NCBI GenBank assembly: GCA_022702545.1
Contig: JAHRBC010000001.1
Coordinates: forward strand, 2,852,001 to 2,916,000
DNA: 64,000 bases
Source of the DNA: Phycomyces nitens
Lineage: Eukaryota; Mucoromycota; Mucoromycetes; Mucorales; Phycomycetaceae
Reading direction: 5' to 3'
This document shows positions 38,201 to 51,189 of this stretch, one piece after another (the stretch's first letter is position 1; the number at the start of each line of letters is the position of its first letter). The notes under the pieces were generated by a model. The model made no database searches, was not told the DNA's origin, and saw nothing but the letters and a program-made list of their open reading frames with translations. The translations under genes were made by a program, and so were the position numbers.

Positions 38201-38562
38201 AAACTTATAAAATGGGGTTCTGATTGCATTCCATTAGTTTTTACTTGCCTTTCATAAAAAAATAAAGAGTTGTCAATTGTCCAATAATCCAAACATTATT
38301 TATAAAGGTAAATCCTATAATATTTATTCAACATGGATTTTTGTTTTCAATTGCTTCATTTGGCTCACACACACACTCACACACACACTCACACTCACAC
38401 AAAAAAATAAAATAAAAAAAAACCCTCATGCGTGCAAGGATGTGACTGTTGCCTTGAAAGGGCGCAAACACGAATTTTGTATAAAGGTTGCTCAATGCTG
38501 CATTGGATGCCAAAGCCACTGTTAACAAAATTTGACCTTGTGCAAAAAGACTCCTTTTTCTT
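35289..38562. other. AT-rich intergenic region (3.3 kb)
   Basis: No gene supported. Simple repeats include (AAT)n at 36836-36855 and a CA-rich tract at 38366-38402 (CACACACACTCACAC). A short GC-richer island at about 36465-36660 stands out and is listed separately. Confidence 0.45.
36465..36660. other. GC-rich island of unknown nature
   Basis: This stretch includes GAGGCCGTGTTCAACCGCC and GAGGCTCCCTTCGCACTGCG. It is clearly richer in G+C than the several hundred bases either side. No ORF, tRNA fold or TIR pair is apparent. It could be the end of a transposable element. Confidence 0.35.
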
Positions 38563-41500
38563 ATGGCGACAAGGTATATATATACACACACATTTATATA
38601 TACACTTGAATACCCTTGGACAATATTATATCGTATAATCGATATCTTTTTATCTCGATGCTCAACTGTTATCTTTCAGACTCGACCGTCTAGTGCTCTT
38701 ATTAGACACTGGGTCGACTGCAGCCGTCAGACGCACTGCAGCCCAACAACTGGGCGAAATTCAAAAACAGCATCCAGGAGAACTATATAATCTATTGTCT
38801 AGGGTAAACTATAGACAAGAGCAGGCCCACCAAAACACATCTAAAATGATTCAACCCTTAGGTTGTGGTTCATCTCCGAAGTAAAGCATGGGATACACGA
38901 TGGGCAGCCGGTCTGGCATTGGAAGCCATCGCTGCCAATGTTCCTGTCTGGGACCCCAAAGAATCCACCGAAGGATGCGACGAAACAATGGATGACACCC
39001 ACAAACTAAGCTTTCATCAATTCGATCTCGCATCAGTTCTCACCCATGGCAAATTACTCTTGGGTTCGGCTGGAAAAGAATACGACATTGACTTTTCAGA
39101 CATGACACCACAAGAACGTCTAGAATTACAACGACGCAATCTTAGAGAACGTCTGGGTTTAGGCAGCCAGTTTATGGATGGTAAGCTGATGGAATTACAA
39201 AAAGATGAAAGTAAATCTAATCAATGAAGCACAGTGGACCTGGTGGATGATTGCGACCTCGAGACGCGCATAAAGCCAAAGCCAGTCCAGAAAATGCCAA
39301 ACGGAAGTCCAACACCTTCCCCTTCTTCTTCTTCGTCCTCGCTTTCTTCAGCACCAATAACTCCCGCAGCAGCCGAGGTTAATATGGCCGGACTTTCAGC
39401 ACGCGAACGTAACATGCTTAAGCGCAAAATGAAACAAGATGCAAAACTCAATAAGAACAAAGACAAGTAAGGAGATCAGGCATATTTAGAGAGGCTTGTG
39501 CTGTGTTGTGCTGTGTTGTGTGGACAGCTTGAATTAGAATCCTAGAGTAGCTTATTCGTGTTTGTCCTTAGAGTACGCGTCTTGGATCTCAAGGGTAAAT
39601 CAGAATTTGCTGTTCCCAAACCAGTCAAAGTAGAGGAAAAAGAAGGTAAGCACAAGGATTATTCATTTGGCCTAGTATTCATTTATTGCTTTGGATACCA
39701 TAGGCTTTGAACTGACAGCTCAACCAAAATCCAACAAGTTTGTCGTGGAGGCAAAAAAGCCAGCAAACTCTCATGAAACAGTGACAGAAAGACCTTCTTC
39801 AGAATGGCCTTTTAAGATGGTATGTGAGCATTTGTGCATGGATCTTTTTGATCCCGCATGGGAGATCCGTCATGGTGCAGGTATCGGTATCAGAAGTATC
39901 GTAAAGGCCCATGGAGCAGGAGCCGGAAAGATAGGTAAACGTCTATTTGAGTGTAGGCAACATCATTATAGACAAAGACTGATGTGAAATGTTTGGGGAT
40001 TTGTCAGAGGGATTCTCTGCCCAGAAAAACGAAGAATTGCACAATGCATGGCTCGAGGATGTAGCCATCAGACTCTTGTGTGTATTTGCCCTCGATCGAT
40101 TTGCCGACTTTGTATCCGATCAGGTCGTCTGTCCTGTACGCGAAACATGCTCTCAGACCCTTGGTGTCGTTCTTCAGTCAATGCGACCAGAATCAGTTGC
40201 CAAGGTGCACAAGACCCTCTTGCAACTCATCACGCAAGACGGCCCAGCATTTCACGAGAGGTCGATCTGGGAAGTCCGCCATGCGGGTTTGTTGGGTCTT
40301 AAATACGCTGTTGCTGTGCGAAAAGACTTGGTAGAGATGTTGGTAGAAGGCACGACAGGTGCAGTCATTCTTGGTCTTCGTGACCATGACGATGATGTTC
40401 GCGCCGTGAGTGCAGCCACTCTGCTGCCAATTACAGCCGAGTTTGTACGAATGAGTACAGAAGATAGAGTGAGCGATGTAATCACAACCCTATGGGATTG
40501 TCTGATAGACCTCAAAGACGATTTGACAGCCTCGACGGGTGCAGTGATGGACTTGATTGCCAAGATGTTTGAACAACCCGGTGTCATGGAGATCGTCCGT
40601 AGAGGATGTTCATTGGGCGATCTTGTGCCACGCTTACACCCTTTCTTTCGACACACCATTACAGGTGTACGTCTCGCAGTACTAAACACTCTTTTGACGT
40701 TCTTGGAATGCGGGACGTCTTCAGAGTGGGTTGACGAACGAGTGTATCGTCTTGTGTTCCAGAATCTAGTAGTGGAGGAGAAGCCAGAAGTATTGAAAAA
40801 GACCCTTGATGTCTGGAGAGGATTGACGATCGGTGGTCATGTTGAACAGCAGTTGGTTCTTCAAGGCACAGGCAATTGGCTCGGAAGCTGGTTCGAGATT
40901 GCAATGACACCCGTGGGTCAGCCATTGGATGTCGCTACCCACTTTTACAAACCACCGGGTGCATTTGGACTAGGTGGTTCGTCCAAGACAGACAAATCCA
41001 AAAAGACAAATGTCACCGCCAGAAAAGGCATCAAGAGCAGTGATACGGGACCCAACATGCTACTAGGTGGAGATGACGATGACTCGGGCCACAATCTAGA
41101 CGCAGGCATGATTTCCCAGGATCTCTCGCTCATCACAACAGAGCAAGTGATGCGATGTCGAATTGCCTGTACGACAGCCCTCGGTATGGCAATGAGCACT
41201 TGGCCAGATGATTCGATGGAACTGTCTTACCAAGATGTGCTCTTGACTCTTCTCACATCCCAGTGGGCATTGAAGCGTCAATTGGGTGCTATGGCTATTG
41301 AAGAGTGGGCCAAGGCTGTACTCAAGACGCGCTATAACGCTGACTGCATTAGCCATGCACCACCGGACGCCATTTTGGCTGCTACACACAACTTTCCCAA
41401 AGTACTCTCTCAGGCCATGATTAATAATATTCAAAACGCAGCCTCGCACACAACTGGATTTTATTTTGAGCTCGTTCACCAACTCAAACGCATACGCAGC

Positions 41501-44500
41501 GAATGTCAATCTCTTTTGAATACGTTTGCAGAAGCCCAGTTGCCAGCTAAAACTATCCCTATCCTGCCAACATATGTACTAGGTGAAGCCTCTCCAGAGC
41601 ACGAAACCCTATTTGGCATCGAGACCGCAAGCTGGGTAGCCGGCGATGCATTCAACGTTCTTATCGAACGACTTCCAAGGGACAAGAACAGATCTGCTAC
41701 AATAACATCTTTACAGGAACGGCAGAGGCGCGTAGTGGCAGCCCTGGGATACTATGAAGAACTAAAGCAAAAGGTAGAAATCAATGTTTACGCAAGCACA
41801 GCAGGTGCAGTAGTTGAATTAGGTGTTCTGCCTTCCACATTAAGTTCGCTGGTCCGTAGTGTGATGAACAGTATAAAGGCAAGTAATATAAAGCATGCTA
41901 TTTTTTGGGGGGTCTAGAGATATTTACATGCTAAATGTCTATCAGTTTGAAGAGAATGCGGAATTACAGCAGAGATCGGCTGCGACTTTGGCAGACCTTG
42001 TTGCCCTGTGTGCTCGTACCGTAGGTCGGTCAAATCCTAACGAAAAGGTCGTCAAGAACCTCTGTGCTTTCTTGTGTTCCGACACAACCAAGACACCTGT
42101 TCTAGAAGATAATCAAACGACACTTGGGATTCTCTCCATCCACAAAGAGGAAGTGACAAAACCTCTTGCAAATGCAAAGGAACTCGCACTAACTCCTGAG
42201 CAAAAGGAAGCCCAGCTCATGAAGCGCGGTGCAGAGACAGCCCTAAAAGAACTATGCGATCAGTTTGGCAATCGTGTATTTGAGATTGTTCCTAAATTAT
42301 GGGAGTGTATGTCGCTTAAATTGAACCAAGTATTCAGAGGTAGATCTGGAGTTTCCGAAGCAGATGCCCTCATTGGACGCGATCTCCAATTGGGACAGGA
42401 AGTCATTGACGCTCTCACCATTGTCAATACTGTTGTTCCTTGTCTTTCACAAGACTTGCGTGATCAGGTAAAGGAATCCTATCAAGTCGCAGTTGTCTTA
42501 TCATCCTTTATATGTTCTTAGATGGTCAGCATTGTTCCTGATATCTGTACAGCACTGTTATCACGATATGCAGTAATTCGTCAAGTCAGTGCACGGTGCT
42601 TGGCTACCATTGCTAATGTCATGACAGCCGAAACAATGCAGATCATTATCGAGCGTGTCTTGCCAGAACTCGGTAACCAGATGCACGTACACCATCGACA
42701 GGGTGCCTCTGAGCTTGTTTACCACCTCGTCCAAATGCTTGACACAAAGATTTTACCCTACACTATATTCTTGATTGTGCCTATTCTTGGTTGTATGAGC
42801 GACGTAAACGATTCCGTGCGTTTGATATGCACAAATTGTTTTGCTCTATTGATCAAACTTGTGCCTTTGGAAGCCGGTATCCCTGACCCACCAGGAATGT
42901 CTGCCGAATTATTATCGCATCGTGATGAGGAACGTCGATTCCTGTCCCAGCTTCTCGACAGCTCCAAGGTTGAAAACTTTGAGATTCCCGTCAAAATCAA
43001 GGCTGAACTTCGAAAGTACCAACAAGAAGGTGTTAACTGGCTTGCATTTCTCAACAAATTCCATCTTCATGGAATTCTGTGTGATGGTAATTATAAAGAT
43101 AAATCACGAATTGTACTAAATGCGTTTCTTGTAGATATGGGTCTGGGTAAAACGCTACAGTCAATCTGTATACTTACAAGTGATCACTATTTGCGAGCAA
43201 AGCGTTTTGCTGCTACAAAGGCGCCTGACTCTGTTGTTTGTCCTTCGCTTGTAATCTGTCCACCTACCTTGACTGGACATTGGTACCATGAAGTACTAAA
43301 TTACACAGATCATTTAAAGCCACTCTTGTATACCGGTGGTCCTGCTGAACGCAAACGGTTAGTGTCACTGATATGGGTATATTAGAATCTCATCACTGTA
43401 TATTTAGGTTACGCTCCACTCTCAATAATTACGATGTTATCATCATGTCGTACGATATTATTCGTAATGATATCGATGATTTGTCTAATGTGCAATGGAA
43501 TTACTGTATTCTTGATGAAGGTCATATTATTAAGAATGGAAAGACAAAGATCACAAGAGCAATCAAAACAATCAAATCAAACCATCGTCTCATTTTATCT
43601 GGCACACCTATCCAGGTAAGGAAAGGCCCAAACTATCAGGTAGTAAAACTAAACTTCATTTTGTCTAGAACAACGTCTTGGAATTATGGTCCTTGTTTGA
43701 TTTCCTTATGCCTGGCTTCTTGGGAACCGAAAAGATATTTAATGAAAGATTCGGAAAACCCATATTGGCAAGTCGAGATAGCAAGAGTTCGTCTAAAGAT
43801 CAGGAAGCAGGTAACAAGAGATATTTCTGGTATTAAAAAAACACAGATACATTAATGGTTTGTTGTGTTACTTTAGGTGCGCTGGCGCTTGAAGCTTTGC
43901 ATAAACAGGTCTTGCCGTTCCTTTTGCGACGTCTCAAGGAAGACGTTTTACATGATCTTCCACCCAAGATTATTCAAGACTATTACTGCGAATTAAGTGA
44001 TCTTCAGGTAAAGTCAAAAGTATGATATTCGAACAATAATACCAATATCTTGTTTAGAAAAACCTATATGAAGAATTCGCAAAATCACAGACCAAGAATG
44101 AGGTTGAACATGATTTAGAGGCAGACAGTACAAAGTCAAATAGCGAAGGAAAGACAGCCACCCACATCTTCCAAGCCTTGCAATACTTGAGAAAGCTTTG
44201 CAATCACCCACTTTTGGTGGTAAATGAGAAGCATCCAAGCTATGACCGGGTACAGAAGCAATTGACCCGAACAAATACCTCACTGCATGATATTCAGAAT
44301 GCACCAAAATTACTTGCTTTAAGGTATGTCTTATCAATTTAACCTGAACACAGAAATTAATAGATTTTACCTAGGCAACTATTGGGAGAGTGCGGTATTG
44401 GGGCCACAACAACAGAATCCGAGTCAGACCCTGCTGCCATGGCGATTGGTGCAGTCAGTCAACATCGTGCACTGATTTTCTGCCAGCTCAAGACGATGTT

Positions 44501-45110
44501 GGATATTATTGAAAATGACTTGTTCAAACAACTGATGCCTACAGTGAGCTACCTCCGATTGGATGGTTCTGTGGATGCCAGCAAACGCCATGAACTTGTC
44601 CAGAAATTCAATGCTGATCCTTCTATTGATGTTTTATTGCTTACGACTCATGTTGGTGGCTTGGGATTGAACTTGACCGGTGCAGACACTGTAATATTCG
44701 TGGAGCATGATTGGAATCCAATGAAGGATCTTCAGGCAATGGACAGAGCACATCGTATCGGACAGAAAAAGGTCGTGAATGTATATCGTCTGATTACACG
44801 CGGCACACTGGAAGAGAAAATTATGGGTCTACAAAAGTTCAAGCTTAATATTGCCAATTCTGTTGTTAACCAGCAGAACTCTGGACTCCAGAGCATGGAC
44901 ACCGACCAGATTCTTGACCTCTTTAGTGTCAGTACAGAGGCTGCTGAATCGAGGAAGAAGAAGAAGAAGGCAGATGAAGCAGCAGCAGCAGCGGGCGTAG
45001 ACGGTATGGGCAAGGCCAAGGCTGTACTTGAGAACCTGGAGAACCTTTGGGATGACAAGGACTATGAAGAGGAATACAACATTGATAGTTTCATAAGTAG
45101 CTTAAATTGA
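38563..45110 (+). CDS. MOT1: MOT1/BTAF1: TBP-associated SNF2-family ATPase
   Basis: Removes TBP from DNA using ATP, and so redistributes TBP in transcription. Exons: 38563-38573, 38680-38803, 38862-39180, 39235-39466, 39572-39645, 39704-39934, 40008-41878, 41946-42467, 42522-43086, 43135-43357, 43408-43615, 43669-43810, 43877-44007, 44058-44323 and 44375-45110. They give about 1884 residues (yeast Mot1 1867). The N-terminus MATRLDRLVLLLDTGSTAAV and LRSKAWDTRWAAGLALEAI are typical, and HEAT repeats follow. ATPase motifs: DMGLGKT (Walker A), LDEGH (motif II), LSGTPIQNN, LLTTHVGGLGLNLTGAD and QAMDRAHRIGQ. The tiny 11-nt first exon gives the start. The intron after 41878 has a GC donor. Confidence 0.95.
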
Positions 45111-45557
45111 CAAGACCAAAAGCCAATTGGGAAATCAAATGATTTGTAAATAATTATAAAAAAATATGAAATGTTATAATGTCAAGGATTAGAGCTTCTT
45201 GACAATTTAGAATGAATTTGGTAGGCCATACCACTATTATTACTATTACTTATATCGTATTATGAAGGTCTGGGAAACACGTGAAGTTGATCTTCATGTG
45301 AAGTATATGTAATAAGCTTAGCATTGACACGATACTTCAATGAAAAATGGGTCAAGGATCAAGCGTGTTTTATTTAACCACATTTGGGGGCAGCAGGTGA
45401 AAATTGATGAACATATAAAATATACATATTTATGTATAATATCTTGCTTGTACAAAACAATGATAATTAGAGATGGTAGTATTAACGTATTAAGAGTAAT
45501 AAGGTGTAATGAGATGTTAGATAGGAATAATAATAATCGATGTTGGATATTTGAATT
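45111..45557. other. Shared 3' region between MOT1 and the G-alpha gene
   Basis: The two genes converge, their stop codons lying about 450 bases apart. The sequence is AT-rich with no ORF of note. It must hold both polyadenylation regions. Confidence 0.5.
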
Positions 45558-46815
45558 TTAGACCAAGCCCATATTTCTTATGCTTGTTTGCATGACAATA
45601 TCATTTACTGCTGTCATGACAAATCGAATTTGATTGGTATCAGTTGCACAGGTAAAATGAGTATACACTTGTTTATCAGCAGAGGCAGGGTTAAGAGACA
45701 AGAAGCGCCATTTGAAGAAGTCGCATGCTGCATTGTAGTCGTCTCCACCTAAAAGATGTGTTAGAGCCATATTGAATATAGGCATATATCATCGTACCTG
45801 TGTAGTCTGTAAAGTATCTTTGAATTGGGCTCTGTGAAATCTTGGTCTTTAGAATGTCGATTTTGTTTAGGAATAAGATGATGGACGTCCTATCAAACCA
45901 GCGAGAATTCCATATAGAGTCAAATAGCACCAAGGCTTCTTGCATGCGATTTACAGACTCGTCTTCAATGAGAACCTGGTCGTATTCGCTAATAGCAACA
46001 AGGAATATGATTGCCGTGACGTTTTCAAAACAGTGGATCCATTTCTTGCGTTCTGATCGCTGTCCTCCCACATCAAACATTCGATACTTTAAGTTGTTCC
46101 AGACAAATTTTGTTTCTGTAATTCCAGTCGTTTTTATGCGTGATTGTAATAGGTCTTGGTCTGTTGGTACATAATCAGGGTCGGAAATGAGGTCGATTGA
46201 GTTAAAGTAACTATCGAGAATAATTTAGTACCCTTACGCTTTCGACCTCTGATTCTTACTAGGATGCCGAATCGATTAGTTGGTATTCGTTACTTCGATG
46301 GTAGGCTTCCTGGATGCCTGAATCTTCCCACAGTACTTGAATAGCCCTGGCTGCATCTGGGGACATGGCTGATATCTGGTCAGGGTGTCCTGGGATGTGT
46401 TTAATAGTGTCGGCATAGATTTGATTATCGATGTTTGTAATCTTGATACCCAATGTATCCATTGCTTCCAGGATAGCCTGCATTGATTGAATTGTGTTAC
46501 TAATGATAATTTCACGGTAGGCAAGTCGCTCGCTCATTGAAAATCCTCCTTCATGGATAAGTTTCATTTGTTTGAGAACCGTGGATTTTCCAGACTCGCC
46601 GGTGCCTGGAGAAATTGAGATGGAATTAATTATATTAATATATTAATATATTTATATGAATTTTACATATTTTATTGATTAGATTGTTTACCCAATAGCA
46701 ATAGTTTGACTTCGTTTTGAATCGTCTGTCTCTCTACTCGTAACTGTTTTTCGATTTCGTCGTTTCGTAATCTGGCTCCATTGTCATTTGATTCAACTGA
46801 TGTACAGCAGCCCAT
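45558..46815 (-). CDS. Heterotrimeric G-protein alpha subunit
   Basis: GTP-binding signalling subunit coupled to 7-TM receptors at the plasma membrane. Minus-strand exons: 46815-46692, 46605-46260, 46210-45798 and 45748-45558, in phase, about 357 residues (normal for fungal G-alpha). The N-terminus MGCCTS carries an N-myristoylation glycine and palmitoylation cysteines. The motifs are GTGESGKST (P-loop, split by intron 1), [18 protein letters not shown] (switch II), FLNKIDIL (NKXD) and [13 protein letters not shown] (TCAT). The helical domain lies between exons 2 and 3. The C-terminus IRNMGLV lacks a cysteine four from the end, so it is not a pertussis-toxin-type Gi. The switch I arginine is in [12 protein letters not shown]. 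Subclass not assigned. Confidence 0.95.
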
Positions 46816-47514
46816 GGTGAGTATAGTATCCTATAGAAAACAAAAATAGACCAAGCCACTGTATAAACAACTAGTCTTTCTTATGTGTCTGTATATTTCC
46901 AAGCTAATAAAATACAGCCAACACACTCTCAGGGTTCTATTGAGCATTTCTAGCAAGAAATACTATAGTGCCTGAATTTTTATGTTGCTTATTTTACTTG
47001 ATAAATCGTACCGCTTTAAGAAATGTTGATGAGTGGAAAGAGAAGAGCTGTATTGCCAAACAGCGAGGAGTTCCAAAGCATAAATACAATATTGGGCAGT
47101 TTGGGCCAATATAGATTTCTCACAATGAACAACTATAAAAAATAAACTTTCAGACTTGATTGGTCAGGGCCAGTAAATTAGACAATGAAGGAAGGATCAA
47201 TTAAGCACCGGAAAAAAGTGGGAAATCCACGAGCATGTTGTGGATCCTCTTGACTGACAAGGCCAAATCTCGTTTCCCCTATTAGAAATGCCCACAGCAA
47301 AGGTCTGCAGCACCAGGTACTTGCATCAAAAAAGGAAACAATAAATTTGATATTAATATGGTAAATTTGATGCTAAAATTAGAAGACATTTTCCAAAATA
47401 AGACTTCATTTATTGTCAGACGCCACCACACTGAAAAATTGCAGTCTGTACTGAGGGTGGTTGTAAAAGGAAATAATGTGCAGATTGGAGTTAAATACTA
47501 TATACTACAGTATA
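46816..47514. other. Upstream region of the G-alpha gene
   Basis: About 0.7 kb with no supported gene; it is presumably the promoter and 5' leader of the minus-strand G-alpha gene. Low-complexity A/T tracts are present. Confidence 0.4.
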
Positions 47515-47760
47515 GTGATTTTCCCGCTAAAATTTGCGCACTTGACAAACAAGTTTACGCACTAGCACATATTATTTTGCATATATTATTTTGTGCATTT
47601 GACAATCTTTACTTGTGCACCTTGGAATAATTATTGGTGGTCTAAAGCACAAAGGCCAGAGAAAAAAAAGACAAACAAATAGTTATTGGCAAGTGCGCAA
47701 AATAATGTGCTAGTGCGCAAACTTGTTTGTCAAGTGCGCAAATTTTAGCGGGAAAATCAG
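47515..47760. mobile_element. MITE with about 60-bp terminal inverted repeats and TA target duplication
   Basis: A 246-bp foldback-type element. Both ends read (G/C)TGATTTTCCCGCTAAAAT and continue as TTGCGCACTTGACAAACAAG on the two strands. The dinucleotide TA flanks each end (47513-47514 and 47761-47762), the target duplication used by Tc1/mariner-superfamily elements. There is no coding capacity. The inner sequence repeats GTGCGCAAAATAATGTGC-like units. It is non-autonomous. Confidence 0.85.
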
Positions 47761-47762
47761 TA

Positions 47763-50700
47763 ATAATTAATTAAATTACCATATGCATATATTAGCCGGG
47801 AAATATACAAGAGGAGTTTATATATTGAAGAGGCACGTAAAAATAATCCCAAGTGTGCTTAATATTTCTTACACCAACAATACCTAATCATTGTGCATAG
47901 ATTTTACAAGCATATAATCATCCAATTAAAAGGCATGCTGCTTACTAGAGTCCCAAACTATTGTTTTACAAAGTAAATATGTTTAGTAAGTACTTTAAAC
48001 ATCTTCTTTGTCATTATTCTTTACTTGACAGGAGGGCTGTCGAATATATATTTCAACCGAGTAAAGGGCACCTTGTTCAAAAGGTTCTTGGTCTTAATAG
48101 ATATACTTGCTGATAAATTTTTCATTCTATTTATTTACTCTATTTTAAAAGAACTTGAGAATGCCTTTCACGTATATTTCCCTATACTCATCAAGAAAGA
48201 GCAGAACATAGAAAGCCGTTGGAGGTAGTATTTGATATTTTTTATTGTTTTTACCAATACATTTATTAAAAGGAACTTTTTGTACTAGTATCTTGAATTG
48301 AGTATGTGGCCATGGATTGAATCTTTTTTTTTTAAAAAAAAATTCTCCTGATAACATTTTCCGTTTTTAATTTTATGCCGGACAGGTAATACATATGTAA
48401 AGCGATATATTTGTCCCAAGTTATTCTTTCGGTGCTTGGACGTTTCAGAAAGTTGGGATTTGTAATGACAAGGTGAAAATTGTTGTAAGCAGGACAAGAT
48501 CCGAATTTTCTTAACAATCCCGATTTTCACCTTTTTGTATCTACTGCTGGTGTATATGTACACCTATTTACACCATAAAAAGGTTTCCTTATTTCTCATT
48601 ATCAACCTTTCAATTTGTATTTGCAACAAATAACTAGTACAAGTCATTCAATAAAATATCATCCATTTTAAGCTCAAAGACCCTTCTTCCTCATTTCAAA
48701 GCCTGCCTGCCTAAACGAGACTTATCACCTTATATTACCCGCCCAAACCAATACAGCACTTGATACAGTCTTACGACTTGAAAGAAGTTTAATTATGTGG
48801 TTTATAAAACAGTAATTTAATGTAGTAGTATTTAATGATTATTAAATGGAAATGTTATAACTGATGGTCATTTAATATCTTTTCTTTTTACCCAAACTGT
48901 CAAAGAGATGTTTTGCAACACCTAAAAATCCTCTTATTTTATTGGTAACATTCAAAATAGATGTGTTACTTGGGCAACTGGCCCAGTGTGAACAGGCATA
49001 ATTATAGTTGTAGACCCTTCTAGGACTAATTAACAGAAAAGTGCTACATATGTAGAAGAACAATATCATCTTTAGGACTATAATTATGTCACTTTTACAG
49101 GAAAAAAAAAATATCACAGCCAAAACAAGGTGGTGTTCAAGTTGATGAACTTTTTTTTTTTGAAATTAACAAGTATCCATAATTTTCTTAAAGTCTGTAA
49201 GGAAAGAATAGTATATTTGACAAAGTATACAAGTATTATTCCGTTGATAGCCGGTTAAATATAAAAGGCTGTTTATAAAAAATGACAAACATGTAAGACA
49301 GGTCCTCCAAGTTGAAATTCAAGCCGTTTAAAGTATAATTCTGGACATCTTGCGCAAAGAATAAATTTAAACAATTCAAAGAATAAAATGTTCATGTGAG
49401 GAAGTGAAGTTGATGGTGAATTATGAATAATAAACAATTAGTACCTTTTTTTTTAAAAAAAAATCTTGAAATATGATACAGTTTACATTTTATGAATACA
49501 TAAAATAGTTTCATTAAGTATACATAAGACATGAGAAGGTAGGTTTTTTTTGGCCGCCAAATATAAAGATATCAAAAATCTTTACATCATTTACATTGCG
49601 ATTTTAAAACATTCTGCAACAGTTTTATCAATTTAATACCAAACGTACTCCTTGATTTTACTTTACTGTAGTACCCTTGATGTGTTTATTCTGAAAATTA
49701 TTGTATAATTGGACAGTGCTTGTTGGCATTGATTATAATTTATTTTTGATTAGTTTAACTAGTACAGTTTTTTTTTTCCTTTCAGTCATACTGAAGCCTG
49801 CGTTGCTAAATTCAATTATTGAATTTACAAAAGAAATCGTTATATATTAAGATTTGTTAGAGTAGCTTTTAGATGGTATCTGTATTTATCCCAACTCTAC
49901 CTCCTTGTATCCATTGCTATTCACTAAACCGTTACATACTTCGGTAGGTGTTTTTTGCTTTTTTTTTAAAAAAAAACCAAGTCGCTGTTTTATTATACGG
50001 TCGCCGATACTAATCGTATTGACCCAGATTGAAACAGCGTCAAATGTAGTAACACTTGCCAAAATAAATTAAAAAAAACTTGCCTGATACAATTCTTTAT
50101 TCACTTGTTTTTTCATATAGTTATTTCTGGAAGGTGGAAGACAAGACAGTTTATAACTTTTTGTAATAATCACCGGGATTCTGTGTCTAAAAGTCTATAT
50201 ACTTGAAATTTCCGCATGTAGTGTGACTCATGCTTGTTTAATCTTGCAATCATAACCATTTCCTCTTTCTCTTCTGTACGTGCTTTATAGAACCTTTTCC
50301 CGTTTGGAATGATCGGATTATATAACCTATATATTTCAACACGCGGGGATATAAGAAATATATAGTATTGGAATTTATTATTGTGATTGCTTGCAAGTAT
50401 CAATTAGTAAAGATTTCCATGAGTCTCATTGCGATTTATTGTAACAAAAAGTTCTAGCTTGATGCAAAACCACCAATTGTACTTACTCTTATTCTAATAT
50501 AGAAAATTTTCCAGTAATAAATCCCGTTTTTTAAAAGTGTACCAAAAAAGGTGTCTTTGGAGAGTTATGTTGCACTCATTCAAATCCGATTTTTATTAAC
50601 CCAACAAAATAAACGGTGTATTTCTATGTTATATTGCTGTACAGGTTTTGATATCATATATATTTGGTATCTTGTTTTATAATCAACCAGCAACTCACAA

Positions 50701-51189
50701 GATCTATCCAATTGCTATATAAGTGTAAAAATGGCTTTAATTTTGATAAGCACAAACAATCAGGACCAGGGCTCTTGAAGATGTTACAAGGTACCTTCTT
50801 GTACTGCTAGACTAATTTCTACCCCATGCAAAACTGATCTCTCGATTGACTTGTAAATATAGTAGTATCTCACCTTGTTATGATGTGGATATAATTATTA
50901 GGCTTTATCAAAATCAATTAATATATAAACGAACTATAAATAAGAGCAAATAATTGCTTAAAAGGAGTTGTTCAAAAACATGCCTTGTATTGTTAACAAT
51001 ACAGCACATCTAAATTCAATTTAGAACAAGGCTTTCTTTTCTTTATGTAGCACGAAAAGTGGAATCAAGGGCACTCTGTGACTTTTATTTCCACCAAAAA
51101 CAGAAAGTAGTGACTGCAAAATAGTAGTCAAGTAAAAATCTAGTTGCCAGAGCGCGTTTTTCCCTCTTTACGTATTACACAATATCAAA
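47763..51189. other. AT-rich intergenic region with poly(T)-poly(A) palindromes
   Basis: No gene is supported over 3.4 kb. A 77-codon minus-strand frame at 50403-50170 is charged (KARTEEKEEMVMIARLNKHE) but has no recognised domain, promoter or homologue by eye. Three T9-10/A9 palindromes occur at 48324-48342, 49446-49463 and 49959-49976. Confidence 0.4.

Noticed and set aside
39211..39234. A possible 24-nt intron in MOT1 spanning an in-frame TGA
   Set aside because: A normal 54-nt intron (39181-39234, donor GTAAGC) also joins in phase and gives a better family match, so no miniature intron is needed.
50170..50403. 77-codon minus-strand ORF as a gene
   Set aside because: Isolated, short and in AT-rich sequence without supporting features. 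Composition alone is not enough.
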